A DNA stretch of 64,000 nucleotides from Amycolatopsis echigonensis (lineage in GTDB: Bacteria > Actinomycetota > Actinomycetes > Mycobacteriales > Pseudonocardiaceae). Below, piece after piece: positions 49,846 through 57,529 of this stretch. The notes below the pieces were generated by a model. The model saw only the letters and a list, made by a program, of their open reading frames with translations. It searched no databases and was not told the origin of the DNA. Every line of letters starts with the position of its first letter. Position 1 is the first letter of the stretch. The translations under genes were made by a program, and so were the position numbers. Location: assembly GCF_014174495.1 (NCBI RefSeq), contig NZ_JACJHR010000044.1:1-64000 (forward strand), written 5' to 3'.

Positions 49846-50685
49846 ATGACCACTCACCACTGGGGACCCGCCGGGAGGGCGCGCCGCCGCCTGGCCGGAG
49901 CGGTGTTCGCCGCGGCTGCCGCCCTGCTCGTGGCGACCGCGCCGAACGCCTCGGCCGCACCTGCCGCGGCCGCGAGCACCTCCGCCGAGACGCCGGACAA
50001 CCATCAGATGGGCGCCTCCGTCCGGGCGCACGAACCCGGCGGCACGGCGGTCGCGCCCGCGTCGGTCGAGACGACCACGCCGGGCATCGACGTGAGCAGC
50101 TACCAGGGGGCGGTCGACTGGCAGTCCTACTGGAACCAGGGCAAGCGGTTCGCCTACGTGAAGGCGACCGAGGGCACCGGCTACCAGAACCCCGACTTCA
50201 GCCAGCAGTACAACGGCTCCTACAACGTCGGCATGATCCGCGGCGCATACCACTACGGCCGTCCTGATCTCTCCGGCGGCGCGGCGCAGGCCGACTACTT
50301 CGTCGCGCACGGCGGCGGCTGGTCGCAGGACGGCAAGACGCTGCCCGGCACGCTCGACATCGAATGGGGGCCCAGCTCCGCTTGCTACGGACTGAGCCAG
50401 TCCGCGATGGTGTCGTGGATCAAGGCGTTCAGCGACGAGTACCACGCGAAGACCTCGCGCTGGCCGGTGATCTACACGGCCGCCAGCTGGTGGACCCAGT
50501 GCACCGGCAACGGGGGCGACTTCAGCTCGACCAACCCGCTGTGGGTGGCGGCCTACGCCTCGTCGCCGGGAGCGCTGCCCTACGACTGGGGCTTCTACAC
50601 CTTCTGGCAGTACACCTCGACGCCGCTCGACCAGGACTACTTCAGCGCCGGGGTCGACCGGCTGAAGGTGCTGGCCACCGGCTGA
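49846..50685 (+). CDS. Secreted GH25 lysozyme (muramidase)
   Basis: A 279-residue exported enzyme. The signal segment (about residues 14-45, ending PNASAAP) is followed by a disordered Ala/Ser/Thr part and a GH25 domain from about residue 80: GIDVSSYQGAVDWQSYW (catalytic Asp), FAYVKATEGTGYQNPDF, GAYHYGRPDLSGGAAQADYF, LPGTLDIEWG (catalytic Glu) and YTFWQYTST. It cleaves the N-acetylmuramic acid linkage of peptidoglycan; in actinomycetes such enzymes act in wall turnover or on other bacteria. The ATG at 49846 follows GAAAGGACC. A 13-bp hairpin follows the gene. Confidence 0.93.
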   Translation: MTTHHWGPAGRARRRLAGAVFAAAAALLVATAPNASAAPAAAASTSAETPDNHQMGASVRAHEPGGTAVAPASVETTTPGIDVSSYQGAVDWQSYWNQGKRFAYVKATEGTGYQNPDFSQQYNGSYNVGMIRGAYHYGRPDLSGGAAQADYFVAHGGGWSQDGKTLPGTLDIEWGPSSACYGLSQSAMVSWIKAFSDEYHAKTSRWPVIYTAASWWTQCTGNGGDFSSTNPLWVAAYASSPGALPYDWGFYTFWQYTSTPLDQDYFSAGVDRLKVLATG

Positions 50686-50691
50686 TCCGGT

Positions 50692-50722
50692 CCCGTCCGG
50701 GAGCCGCGCGCTCCCGGACGGG
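50692..50722. terminator. Terminator after the GH25 gene
   Basis: CCCGTCCGGGAGC (50692-50704) and its complement (50710-50722) enclose a 5-base loop. It lies between the 3' ends of the GH25 gene and the convergent LysR gene and can serve both. Confidence 0.85.
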
Positions 50723-50725
50723 CTT

Positions 50726-51592
50726 TCAGCACCTCGCCAGCACCTCCATGACCGCGCTGACGATCCGGCGAGTCTGCGGCTGGCACGCCGCCCACGTCGT
50801 CAGCGGGACGCTCGGCTCGACCAGTTCGCTCCAGGCCCACCGCGGCAGCATCCGGTTCGCGCTGGGCCGGCTCAGCAGCACCGCGTCCGCCTCGACGGCC
50901 TCGGCGCAGGCCAGCGCGTTCTCGGTGAACCGCGCGAACCGCCAGTTCGGCGACACTCCGAGCCCGTGCGCGGCGGCGAGCATCTGGTCGTGCCCGGCCG
51001 GGACCTGCGCCCGCGCGTGCGCGAGCACCCGGACGTCGTCGAGATCCCGCAACCGGCACCGCGGGCGGCCGAAAAGCGCGTGGCCGGGCCGGATCGCGAC
51101 GCCGAACGGATGCTCGAACAACAACCGCCCGTGCAGCGTCGAGGGCGGGTTCTGGTGGACCAGCCCGATGTCGATCCGCCCTTCGCTGAGCATCCGCAGC
51201 TGTTCGGTGCTGCTGGCGTCCAAAAACGACAGTGCCGCGTCCGGCACCTGACGCCGGATCTCCGTCAGCGCCGCGAGCACCCAGTCCTGCGGAATCCCGG
51301 GCGGCAAGGCGATCTCGACCTGCTCCTTCACCGGCGCCGCCGACCGCGTGACCTCGCGCGTCGCGTCGGCGAGCCGCAGGAGCTGCCGCGCGTGCTCGTG
51401 CAACGCCCGCCCGGCCACCGTCGCCTGCACGCCGGTCGGCACCCGGTCGAACAACGGCGTCCCGAGTTCGCGTTCGAGGACGCGGATCTGCCGGGTCAGC
51501 GCCGGTTGCGACATCACCAGCGACGCGGCCGCCCGGCTGATCGACCCCTCGGTGAACACGGCGACGAAGTACCGCAGCTGACGCAGTTCCAT
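50726..51592 (-). CDS. LysR family transcriptional regulator
   Basis: A 288-residue LysR-type protein: LRQLRYFVAVFTEGSISRAA, then QPALTRQIRVLERELGTPLF in the helix-turn-helix region, and a substrate-binding-like C-terminal domain with IGLVHQNPP and FGVAIRPGHALFG. No catabolic gene is directly divergent: the neighbour is a DUF488 gene 91 bases away, which is the first candidate target. The ligand is unknown. Confidence 0.9.
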   Translation of the reverse strand: MELRQLRYFVAVFTEGSISRAAASLVMSQPALTRQIRVLERELGTPLFDRVPTGVQATVAGRALHEHARQLLRLADATREVTRSAAPVKEQVEIALPPGIPQDWVLAALTEIRRQVPDAALSFLDASSTEQLRMLSEGRIDIGLVHQNPPSTLHGRLLFEHPFGVAIRPGHALFGRPRCRLRDLDDVRVLAHARAQVPAGHDQMLAAAHGLGVSPNWRFARFTENALACAEAVEADAVLLSRPSANRMLPRWAWSELVEPSVPLTTWAACQPQTRRIVSAVMEVLARC

Positions 51593-51683
51593 ACCCTCGG
51601 GTTATACCCCTTGGTTTGCGCCCCGGCGTCCATCGGCGGACGCTGGCAGGAGAGCCCCGACGCGGAAAGGAGCCGCTGTCCCG

Positions 51684-52046
51684 ATGAGCAAACGCCAAGT
51701 CCATGTACGCCGGGTCTACGACGCGCCGGAATCCGCCGACGGCTCGCGGGTCCTGGTCGACCGGCTGTGGCCGCGCGGGCTGAGCAAGGACCGCGCCCAC
51801 CTGGACGACTGGCTCAAGCAGATCTCCCCGTCGACGGAACTGCGCAAGTGGTACGCCCACGACCCGGACCGCTACGGCGAATTCGCGAAACGCTACCGCG
51901 CGGAACTCGAAGAACCGGAACGCGCGGAAGCACTGGACCACTTGCGCGCACTGGCGAAAAAGGGCCCGCTGACTCTGCTGACCGCAACCAAACGCAGCGA
52001 TATCAGCGAAGCGGCGGTGCTGGCCGACCTGCTTCGCTCCTCCTAG
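51684..52046 (+). CDS. DUF488 family protein (YeaO-like)
   Basis: A 120-residue protein with the DUF488 pattern: VHVRRVYDAPESADGSRVLV, DRLWPRGLSKDRAHLDDWLK and SPSTELRKWYAHDPDRYGEF, ending LLTATKRSDISEAAVLADLL. The family is small and cytoplasmic and of unknown function, sometimes linked to stress or nucleic-acid metabolism. Start ATG at 51684 follows AAAGGAG. It is divergent from a LysR gene, and its 3' end is 7 bases from that of the convergent HxlR gene. Confidence 0.9.
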   Translation: MSKRQVHVRRVYDAPESADGSRVLVDRLWPRGLSKDRAHLDDWLKQISPSTELRKWYAHDPDRYGEFAKRYRAELEEPERAEALDHLRALAKKGPLTLLTATKRSDISEAAVLADLLRSS

Positions 52047-52053
52047 CTGTCGT

Positions 52054-52389
52054 TCAGGAAATGCCGACCGGAATGCCGTTGCGCTCGGCATACCGGCTGC
52101 CCCATTCGTACAGCGCGGTCAGCGCCGGGCGCAGCTCGTCGCCTTCCGGGGTCAGCCGGTACTCGACCGTCGGCACCCGGCCGTCCACCTCGGTCCGGTT
52201 CACCAGCCCGGCCGCGGCCAGCTCCCGCAGCTGCGCGGTGAGCACCTTCTCGGTGATGGACGGAATGGCGCGGCGCAGCTGGCCGTACCGGTGCGGGCCT
52301 TCCTTGAGCCGCGCCAGGATCACCGGCTTCCACTTCCCGCCCATGACGTCGACAGCCAGTTCGACCGCACACGAGTAGCGCGCTTTCAT
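52054..52389 (-). CDS. HxlR family transcriptional regulator
   Basis: A 111-residue HxlR winged-helix protein: CAVELAVDVMGGKWKPVILA (Cys near residue 7 is the redox-sensing position in many members), then LKEGPHRYGQLRRAIPSITE and LRELAAAGLVNRTEVDGRVP. HxlR proteins often sense electrophiles or oxidants through that N-terminal Cys. The ATG at 52389 is used; a longer frame upstream runs into the operator. It is divergent from an ABM/truncated-hemoglobin fusion, with a perfect GTACGCAC dyad in between, so it very likely controls that gene. Confidence 0.93.
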   Translation of the reverse strand: MKARYSCAVELAVDVMGGKWKPVILARLKEGPHRYGQLRRAIPSITEKVLTAQLRELAAAGLVNRTEVDGRVPTVEYRLTPEGDELRPALTALYEWGSRYAERNGIPVGIS

Positions 52390-52412
52390 TCCTCCATCAT
52401 CGCCTGCCGCGG

Positions 52413-52434
52413 GTACGCACCGGCAAGTGCGTAC
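52413..52434. promoter_or_regulatory. HxlR operator
   Basis: GTACGCAC-CGGCAA-GTGCGTAC is a perfect 8-bp inverted repeat with a 6-base spacer, between hxlR (start 52389) and the divergent hemoglobin fusion gene (start 52470). HxlR-type regulators bind GTAC-containing dyads of this size. Confidence 0.75.
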
Positions 52435-52469
52435 TAGGCGGCCTGCCCGGTGCGTGCTTGGGTGATCCG

Positions 52470-53234
52470 GTGATCCTCGAGTACATCCGGTACCGCATTC
52501 CGGACGGCGGCCACGCGGACTTCGAAGCCGCCTACCAGCGCGCGGCCAAGTCGCTGGCCGCCGCGGAACAGTGTCACGACTACGAACTCGCTCGCGCCGC
52601 CGACGAGCCGGGCTGCTATCTCCTGCGCATCGTCTGGACCTCGGCCGACGCGCACCTTCAGGGTTTCCGGGGCGGACCCCATTTCGCCGCGTTCTTCGCC
52701 GAGATCCGGCCCTATGTCGAGCAGATCGAGGAGATGCGGCATTACGAACGCACCGAGGTCGCCGGCCCGGGCGGCGCGGTGCCGACGCTCTACGAGTGGG
52801 CAGGCGGAGCACCCGCGTTGGCCAGGCTCACCGAGGCGTTCTACGTGAAGGTGGCCGAGGACGACCTGCTCGCCGACGTGTTCGCCGGGATGAGCCCGGA
52901 GCACCCCGCGCACGTAGCGGTGTGGCTCGGCGAGGTGTTCGGCGGCCCGGCCGCGTACACCGCCCGGCACGGCGGGCACGAGCACATGGTCTCCAGGCAT
53001 GCCGGACGCGCGATCACCGAGCCGCAGCGGCGGCGCTGGGTCTCGCTGCTGCTGGCCACCGCCGACGACGTCGGACTGCCTGCGGACCCGGAGTTCCGCG
53101 CCGCGCTCGCGGGATATCTCGAATGGGGCAGCAGGCTCGCGGTCGTGTTCTCCGCGCCGGACGCCGGACCGCCGGGCGATCAGCCGGTGCCCCGCTGGGG
53201 CTGGGGTTCGGCCCCTCCGTGGAACGGAAACTGA
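52470..53234 (+). CDS. Antibiotic-biosynthesis-monooxygenase/truncated hemoglobin fusion
   Basis: A 254-residue two-domain protein. Residues 1-100 are an ABM domain (ILEYIRYRIPDGGHADFEAA, YELARAADEPGCYLLRIVWT, FRGGPHFAAFFAEIRPYVEQ). Residues about 108-245 are a group II truncated hemoglobin (LYEWAGGAPALARLTEAFYV, HVAVWLGEVFGGP, then proximal His in HMVSRHAGRAI and Trp G8 in RRRWVSLLLATADD). A similar chimera has been described from Streptomyces. It may couple haem-based oxygen or NO chemistry with a quinone-type oxidation. The GTG at 52470 is preferred over an upstream TTG. Divergent HxlR and its operator suggest induction by redox or electrophile stress. Confidence 0.9.
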   Translation: MILEYIRYRIPDGGHADFEAAYQRAAKSLAAAEQCHDYELARAADEPGCYLLRIVWTSADAHLQGFRGGPHFAAFFAEIRPYVEQIEEMRHYERTEVAGPGGAVPTLYEWAGGAPALARLTEAFYVKVAEDDLLADVFAGMSPEHPAHVAVWLGEVFGGPAAYTARHGGHEHMVSRHAGRAITEPQRRRWVSLLLATADDVGLPADPEFRAALAGYLEWGSRLAVVFSAPDAGPPGDQPVPRWGWGSAPPWNGN

Positions 53235-53607
53235 ACTCCGACGCTGTGCTGCGTTATGCCGCTTGCCGAAGGATTCCGCGCACCACCAACGGCGCGCGAA
53301 TCGCCGCGAACGTCGGCAATCGCGGCGGAACTCACCGCCGCGACGACCTGGGGGAGCGGGTTGGGGCCAGGGACGGCGCAAGCGGCGCCCGGGAGGACAA
53401 GGGGCGCGGGATCAGGAGCGTGATGCTGCTGGTCCGCTCGGCCGAGGGGCAACGCAGAACGCGCTCGGCCGAGGGGGAACGCAGAACGCGCTCGGCCGAG
53501 GGGGAATGCAGAACGCGTTCGGCGGATGGGGAACGCGGAACGACGGGTGGCGTCCGAGCCCGGTAATGTCTCCGCCGCCCGGAGTCCTCTGTGGACAGTC
53601 AATTTTT
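53235..53607. other. Non-coding region with tandem repeat
   Basis: No gene is supported between the 3' ends of the hemoglobin fusion and the IclR gene. The 27-bp repeat described separately fills the middle. A GTCCTCTGTGGAC element lies at 53584-53596. No other signal is recognised. Confidence 0.5.
53437..53544. repeat. 27-bp tandem repeat, four copies
   Basis: Copies start at 53437, 53464, 53491 and 53518 (last one degenerate). Each begins CTCGGCCGAGGGG and ends CAGAACGCG. The CTCGGCCGAG part is itself a palindrome. The period keeps reading frame, but no start site or family supports translation on either strand. Confidence 0.8.
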
Positions 53608-54426
53608 TCAGGCGGGTTCGGCCGTGCGGAGCCGCGTCATCGGGTACAGCTCCCGGGTGACCTGCCGGGCGGCGGCAGCGACCAGTGGCGCGACCCGCTC
53701 CAGCGCCGTGTGCGCGTCGCCGACCAGGGAGATCGCTGCTTCGGGACCTTCCGGGCCGCGGATGGCGACGGCGACACAGGAGATCTCGGGAAAACACTCG
53801 CCGCGTTCGAAGGCGAGGCCGTTGCGCTCGCGGATCCGGCCGAGTTCGCGGTGCAAGGTCACCAGGTCGCAGATCGTCCGGCTGGTCTGGCGGCCGAGCG
53901 TCGGCATGATCCGGTCTTCGACCTGTTCGGCGGGCAGCCACGCGAGCATCGCCTTGCCGAGGGCGGTGCACTGCGCGGGCGCGCGACCGCCGACGCGCGA
54001 CGGGACGGTCGCCGCGAACCGGCCGCCGATCTTGTCGAGATACCGGACGTCGGCGCCGTCGAGGATCGCCAGATGCGCGACCATCCCGGTCCGCACCTGC
54101 AGCTCGTGCAGCACTGCCGCGGCCGCCTCGCGCAGTTCGAGGTGGCTGCCGCCGATGCCGCCGAGATTCAGCGCCCGGGTGCCGAGCGCGTAGCCGGACG
54201 ACGAATGCGACAGCCACCGCAGCCGCACGAGCTGGTCGAGGATGCGGTGCGCGGTCGAACGGGGGAGACGGGTCGTGCGCGTGACCTGTTCGAGGGTGAG
54301 CCGGGTGCTCGGCGCGTCGAAGGCGTCGAGGATCAGCGTCATCCGCTCGACCATCGAGGGCGGCAGCGCGCGGTCTCGCGAGGCGTCCGTGCCGGGAGAG
54401 TCCGTTTCGATCGCGACCACCGCCAT
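53608..54426 (-). CDS. IclR family transcriptional regulator
   Basis: A 272-residue IclR-type regulator: winged helix at about residues 25-85 (MTLILDAFDAPSTRLTLEQV, LPRSTAHRILDQLVRLRWLS) and effector-binding domain after residue 95 (VAHLAILDGADVRYLDKIGG, TALGKAMLAWLP, ERGECFPEISCVAVAIRGPE). Actinomycete IclR proteins often control aromatic or acyl catabolism. No target is directly divergent: the next gene upstream is a methyltransferase on the same strand, 310 bases away. A palindrome like IclR boxes lies 24 bases before the start and suggests autoregulation. Confidence 0.92.
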   Translation of the reverse strand: MAVVAIETDSPGTDASRDRALPPSMVERMTLILDAFDAPSTRLTLEQVTRTTRLPRSTAHRILDQLVRLRWLSHSSSGYALGTRALNLGGIGGSHLELREAAAAVLHELQVRTGMVAHLAILDGADVRYLDKIGGRFAATVPSRVGGRAPAQCTALGKAMLAWLPAEQVEDRIMPTLGRQTSRTICDLVTLHRELGRIRERNGLAFERGECFPEISCVAVAIRGPEGPEAAISLVGDAHTALERVAPLVAAAARQVTRELYPMTRLRTAEPA

Positions 54427-54736
54427 GCCGTGCCCCTCGCGGACGAACTGAAATCATTTCTAGTTCGGACGGTAGCACGGTGTCCGCGTACGGCGTCAAC
54501 ACGCGAGGGGCCACGACGGCGGCACAGCTCCCGATCAGCGGGAGAACCCGCTCGTGTCCGCCCGGCGGCTCTGGCGTGACGGTTTCCCGCTCGGCATCGC
54601 TTCCCGCGGAGTACAGGAACGCTGGCGGGCGAGCGGTTGTGGACAGCGAACGAGATCGCGCCGGACGGTTGCTTGGACCATGGTCCGGCTCGACCAGCTG
54701 GCCGCCTCCGCCGTGCCGTTTCCTCCCCGGACGGGG
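54427..54736. other. Non-coding spacer with an IclR-like box
   Basis: This 310-base spacer between the IclR and methyltransferase genes shows no coding potential I can support. CTGAAATCATTTCTA (core GAAATCATTTC, 54450-54460) is a palindrome like the TGGAAATNATTTCCA box of IclR proteins and is framed by GAACT/AGTTC (54445-54466). Confidence 0.5.
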
Positions 54737-55510
54737 TCAGCCCAGCGGCTTCTCCCAGATTGAGACGTGCTGCTCGCTTTCGTGGGTGAACGGTTTCCCG
54801 GCCCAGTTCTCCCACCTCGACCGCAGCCGCAATCCCGCCAGCTGCGCCATCAGATCCAGCTCGGCGGGCCACACGTACCGGAACGGAATCGCCCGGAACT
54901 CGCCGCGGCCGTCGGCCACCCGCGCGTGGTACGAACTCATCGACTGCGTCGAGACGTCGTAAAGGTCGAATCCCCAATGCGTCGCGCTCAGGTCGAACGG
55001 CACGACGGTCTGCCCCGGAGGCAGCTTCCGCAATTCCGGCACCCCGACCTCGACCACGAAGCATCCGCCGGGCTCGAGATGCGCCGCGGCCGTGCGGAAA
55101 CATGCCACCTGCGCTTCCTGGGACGTCAGGTTGCCGATCGTGTTGTACACCAGGTAGACCACCGAGAACGCCCCGGCGACCCGAGCCGTCGCGAAGTCGC
55201 CGATCGTCACGTCGATGGCGTCGCCGCCCGGTTTGGCGCGCAACCGGGCGGCCATCGCGGAAGACAGGTCGATCCCGGAAACCGGCACTCCCCGCGCGGC
55301 AAGCGGCAGCGCGATCCGGCCGGTGCCGATACCCAGCTCCAGCGTGCGTCCGGCGCCGGCGAGCCCGGCCAGGACTTCGACCACCGGATCCACCGCTTCC
55401 GCGGCGAACATTTCGGCCGACGATTCGTCATATCTCGCAGCGACACTTTCCCCGAAGTAGTCCTCCACGCCGGAAAAGGTAACCGGCTCGATCACCGGCG
55501 CGCAGGTCAT
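54737..55510 (-). CDS. Class I SAM-dependent methyltransferase
   Basis: A 257-residue methyltransferase: SAM-binding motif I LELGIGTGRIALPLAARGVP near residue 60, acidic motif SGIDLSSAMAARLRAK, motif II region VVYLVYNTIGNLTSQEAQVA and post-motif GGCFVVEVGVPELRKLPPG. A C-terminal 'HVSIWEKPLG' ends the fold. The substrate is unknown; its pattern is that of small-molecule methyltransferases. The start ATG at 55510 overlaps the end of a decayed 3-ketosteroid dehydrogenase fragment, so it may once have been downstream of kstD in one operon. Confidence 0.9.
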   Translation of the reverse strand: MTCAPVIEPVTFSGVEDYFGESVAARYDESSAEMFAAEAVDPVVEVLAGLAGAGRTLELGIGTGRIALPLAARGVPVSGIDLSSAMAARLRAKPGGDAIDVTIGDFATARVAGAFSVVYLVYNTIGNLTSQEAQVACFRTAAAHLEPGGCFVVEVGVPELRKLPPGQTVVPFDLSATHWGFDLYDVSTQSMSSYHARVADGRGEFRAIPFRYVWPAELDLMAQLAGLRLRSRWENWAGKPFTHESEQHVSIWEKPLG

Positions 55511-55755
55511 TTTCCGGCCCGTGCCACCAGTTCGGCGACGGCTCGAGCGGCGAAAGCTATTGTCGTCCAGCGGAATGCCCGGTCCGGGCAGTACCGTCCG
55601 GTCAAGGACGCCGCCGAATTGCCGACCGCGTAAAAGCTTTTCCAGAACCGAGTCGTCCGCACGCGCGAGTGCGGATCGGTGACCAGCCCGCCCTTCGTGC
55701 CCAGATCGGACAGCACCACGCGCGGGCGATCCGGCGCGCCGGGCGGCTGTCCCAC
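55507..55755 (-). pseudogene. 3-ketosteroid delta-1-dehydrogenase remnant (C-terminal part)
   Basis: One frame reads VVLSDLGTKGGLVTDPHSRV, then FYAVGNSAASLTGRY and ends AARAVAELVARAGK. A second frame supplies PGPGIPLDD at the expected place. This is the C-terminal FAD-binding end of KstD-type enzymes (typical 'GDLGTKGGLVTDEHARV', 'GLYAAGNTTASVMGR', 'YPGPGATL'), broken by at least one frameshift and lacking the remaining ~450 residues. It directly precedes the methyltransferase gene and faces a KstR-like regulator, which supports a lost steroid gene. Confidence 0.65.
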
Positions 55756-55827
55756 TCACCGGTCGCGGCGGCGTCCGATGGGAGGATCGTGCGCGAGACT
55801 GGCCTGATCACGAGCGGAGGAGTCGCG

Positions 55828-56439
55828 GTGCCGAGAGTCGCCGAGAACCGGGTGCCTGCCACGCCGAGCTCGCCCGCGCAGCAGGAGCGCTACCGGCGCA
55901 TCCTGCGGGCGGCCGCGGACCACGGCGCGGAGCACGGCCTCGACCGGATCCAGATGCTCGACGTCGCCCGCGACGCCGGCGTAGCCATCGCCACGCTCTA
56001 CCGCTACTTCCCGTCCAAAACGGTCCTGTTCACCGCGTTGCTGCACAGCCAGATCCAGCAGCTGGACCGCAACAGCGTCCCGGTGAAACCCGGCCAGGAA
56101 CCGGCCGAGGCGGTCGCGCGCTTGCTGGTCGATGCCGGCCGCGGCCTGCTGGCACGGCCGCGGCTCGCGCAGGCGATGCTGCAGTCGAACAACGCGACAG
56201 TCGCCGGAGAATCGCCGAACCTGTCCGCGGCGGTCGAATTCGCCGATCTGATCCTGCGCGTCGCCGGGGTGACCGAGGCCGGCGAGCACGAGCGCCGCCT
56301 GGTGCGGTTGATCGAGCAGACCTGGTACGGCGTGCTGACGTCTCAGCTGACCGGGCACATCACCGCGGAGGAAGCGGAGGCGGACACGGTGCTGGCGTGC
56401 CGGTTGCTGTTGGCCGAGCTGAGGCCGCCTGCGCGGTGA
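55828..56439 (+). CDS. TetR family regulator, KstR-like
   Basis: A 203-residue TetR protein: 'PAQQERYRRILRAAADHGAE', then RIQMLDVARDAGVAIATLYR and YFPSKTVLFTALL form the DNA-binding domain. The run up to YRYFPSK resembles KstR of mycobacteria (QMRAVADRADVAVGTLYRYF). The GTG at 55828 is chosen because GCGGAGGAG stands 7 bases upstream; earlier in-frame starts lack sites. It lies next to a kstD remnant and before the SDR operon, so it probably regulates steroid genes. A shared CCCGGTSACCGGG palindrome before the next two operons may be its target, though this is inference. A 14-bp inverted repeat follows the gene. Confidence 0.85.
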   Translation: MPRVAENRVPATPSSPAQQERYRRILRAAADHGAEHGLDRIQMLDVARDAGVAIATLYRYFPSKTVLFTALLHSQIQQLDRNSVPVKPGQEPAEAVARLLVDAGRGLLARPRLAQAMLQSNNATVAGESPNLSAAVEFADLILRVAGVTEAGEHERRLVRLIEQTWYGVLTSQLTGHITAEEAEADTVLACRLLLAELRPPAR

Positions 56440-56480
56440 CGGAGCGGTTGCGGCGTCGGAGTGCGGCGGGTTGGCATCTC

Positions 56481-56537
56481 AGCCGACGCGGCAGCGGGAC
56501 TGCCGAGCTGACCTGAGCCAGGGCTGCCGCGTCGGCT
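56481..56537. terminator. Inverted repeat after the KstR-like gene
   Basis: AGCCGACGCGGCAG (56481-56494) and its exact complement (56524-56537) are separated by 29 bases. It starts 42 bases after the stop of the regulator gene and is probably its terminator. Confidence 0.6.
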
Positions 56538-56670
56538 AGACGGCCGCGGTGCGGTATCCGCCCCGGCACGGTGAGATCTCAGCGAGAGGCGTTGCACAGC
56601 GGTCGAGGCCCCGACGTTCCGGTCGCGCTCGCCGAACCGTCCTGCTCGGTGACCGACCCGGACAGGTTCT

Positions 56671-56687
56671 CCCGGTGACCGGGATCA
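56671..56687. promoter_or_regulatory. Shared palindrome, copy 1
   Basis: TCCCGGTGACCGGGATC contains the 13-bp palindrome CCCGGTGACCGGG (56672-56684), 72 bases before the SDR start at 56756. The same sequence, with the central base complemented, lies before the flavin oxidoreductase gene (59203-59219). A common regulator is likely. Confidence 0.65.
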
Positions 56688-56755
56688 GCCCGTCGAGCGC
56701 GGAGGAGTCCCCGTAGCCTCGCGGCCGTTCCCGGTATCCACCGCAGGAGGCCGTC

Positions 56756-57529
56756 ATGCCGCGCACCGTCGTCGTCACCGGAGCGAGTTCGGGGATTGGG
56801 GCCGCGCTCCGCGGTCTTCTCGCCGAGCGCGGCGACCAGGTCCTCGGCGTCGACCTCGCGGGCAGCGACCTCGACGCGGACCTTTCCACGCCGCGAGGCC
56901 GCGCCGATGCGGCCGAGGAAGTCGGCAAGCGCACCGGGCACGTCGACGCGGTGATCACGTGCGCCGGAACGTCGGACCCAGGCGAAGCGATGGTCACGGT
57001 GAACTACTTCGGCAGCACCGAGTTCGTCGAAGCCCTGCGGCCGTTGCTCGCGAAATCCGAGGCTCCCCGCGTCGTCCTGGTCGGCTCGATCTCCGGCACC
57101 CAGCCGAACGACCCCGCGGTGGTCGAGACTTGCCTGCGCGGCGACGAGCAAGCCGCGTTGACCGCTGTCCGCGAGGCGATCGCGGACCATCGGGCGTTCC
57201 AGTTGTACCCGTCCTCGAAGGCCGCGATCGCGCAGTGGGCCCGCCGAACCTCGGTCTCGGAAGGCTGGGCGGACGCGGGAATCGCGGTCAACGTGGTCGC
57301 GCCCGGCGTGGTCCGGACGCCGATGACCGCCGGGCTTTTCGCGGACCCGAAGAGGAAAGCGGTGATGGACCAGGCTGTTCCGATGCCGTTGCACGGTTAC
57401 GCGGCCGCCGAAGACGTCGCGCGAGTTCTGGCGTATTTCGCCGACGCCGCGACCACGCACATCACCGGCCAGGTCGTCTACGTCGACGGCGGTGCCGAAG
57501 CGACCCTCCGTCCGGCGGCGCTCTGCTGA
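56756..57529 (+). CDS. Short-chain dehydrogenase/reductase (3-alpha-hydroxysteroid dehydrogenase-like)
   Basis: A 257-residue SDR: VVVTGASSGIGAALRGLL (NAD(P) site), 'VLGVDLAGSDLDADLSTPRG' (Asp after the second strand favours NAD), catalytic Ser in VLVGSISGTQ and Y-x3-K in LYPSSKAAIAQWARR. The unusual 'DVDADLSTPxGR' region is typical of 3-alpha-hydroxysteroid dehydrogenase/carbonyl reductases that replace the usual helix. It oxidises a secondary alcohol, probably on a steroid-like ring here. The ATG follows CAGGAGG. Its stop overlaps the thioesterase start (TGATG), so the three genes 56756-58937 are one operon. Confidence 0.9.
   Translation: MPRTVVVTGASSGIGAALRGLLAERGDQVLGVDLAGSDLDADLSTPRGRADAAEEVGKRTGHVDAVITCAGTSDPGEAMVTVNYFGSTEFVEALRPLLAKSEAPRVVLVGSISGTQPNDPAVVETCLRGDEQAALTAVREAIADHRAFQLYPSSKAAIAQWARRTSVSEGWADAGIAVNVVAPGVVRTPMTAGLFADPKRKAVMDQAVPMPLHGYAAAEDVARVLAYFADAATTHITGQVVYVDGGAEATLRPAALC

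Larger units (their letters stand above)
56440..56755. other. Intergenic region upstream of the SDR operon
   Basis: No gene is supported in these 316 bases. They contain a terminator-like inverted repeat (56481-56537) and the shared palindrome at 56672-56684, both listed separately. Confidence 0.5.

Noticed and set aside
53437..53544. CRISPR array or coding repeat
   Set aside because: No unique spacers and no cas genes; although 27 bp keeps frame, there is no start site or conserved product.
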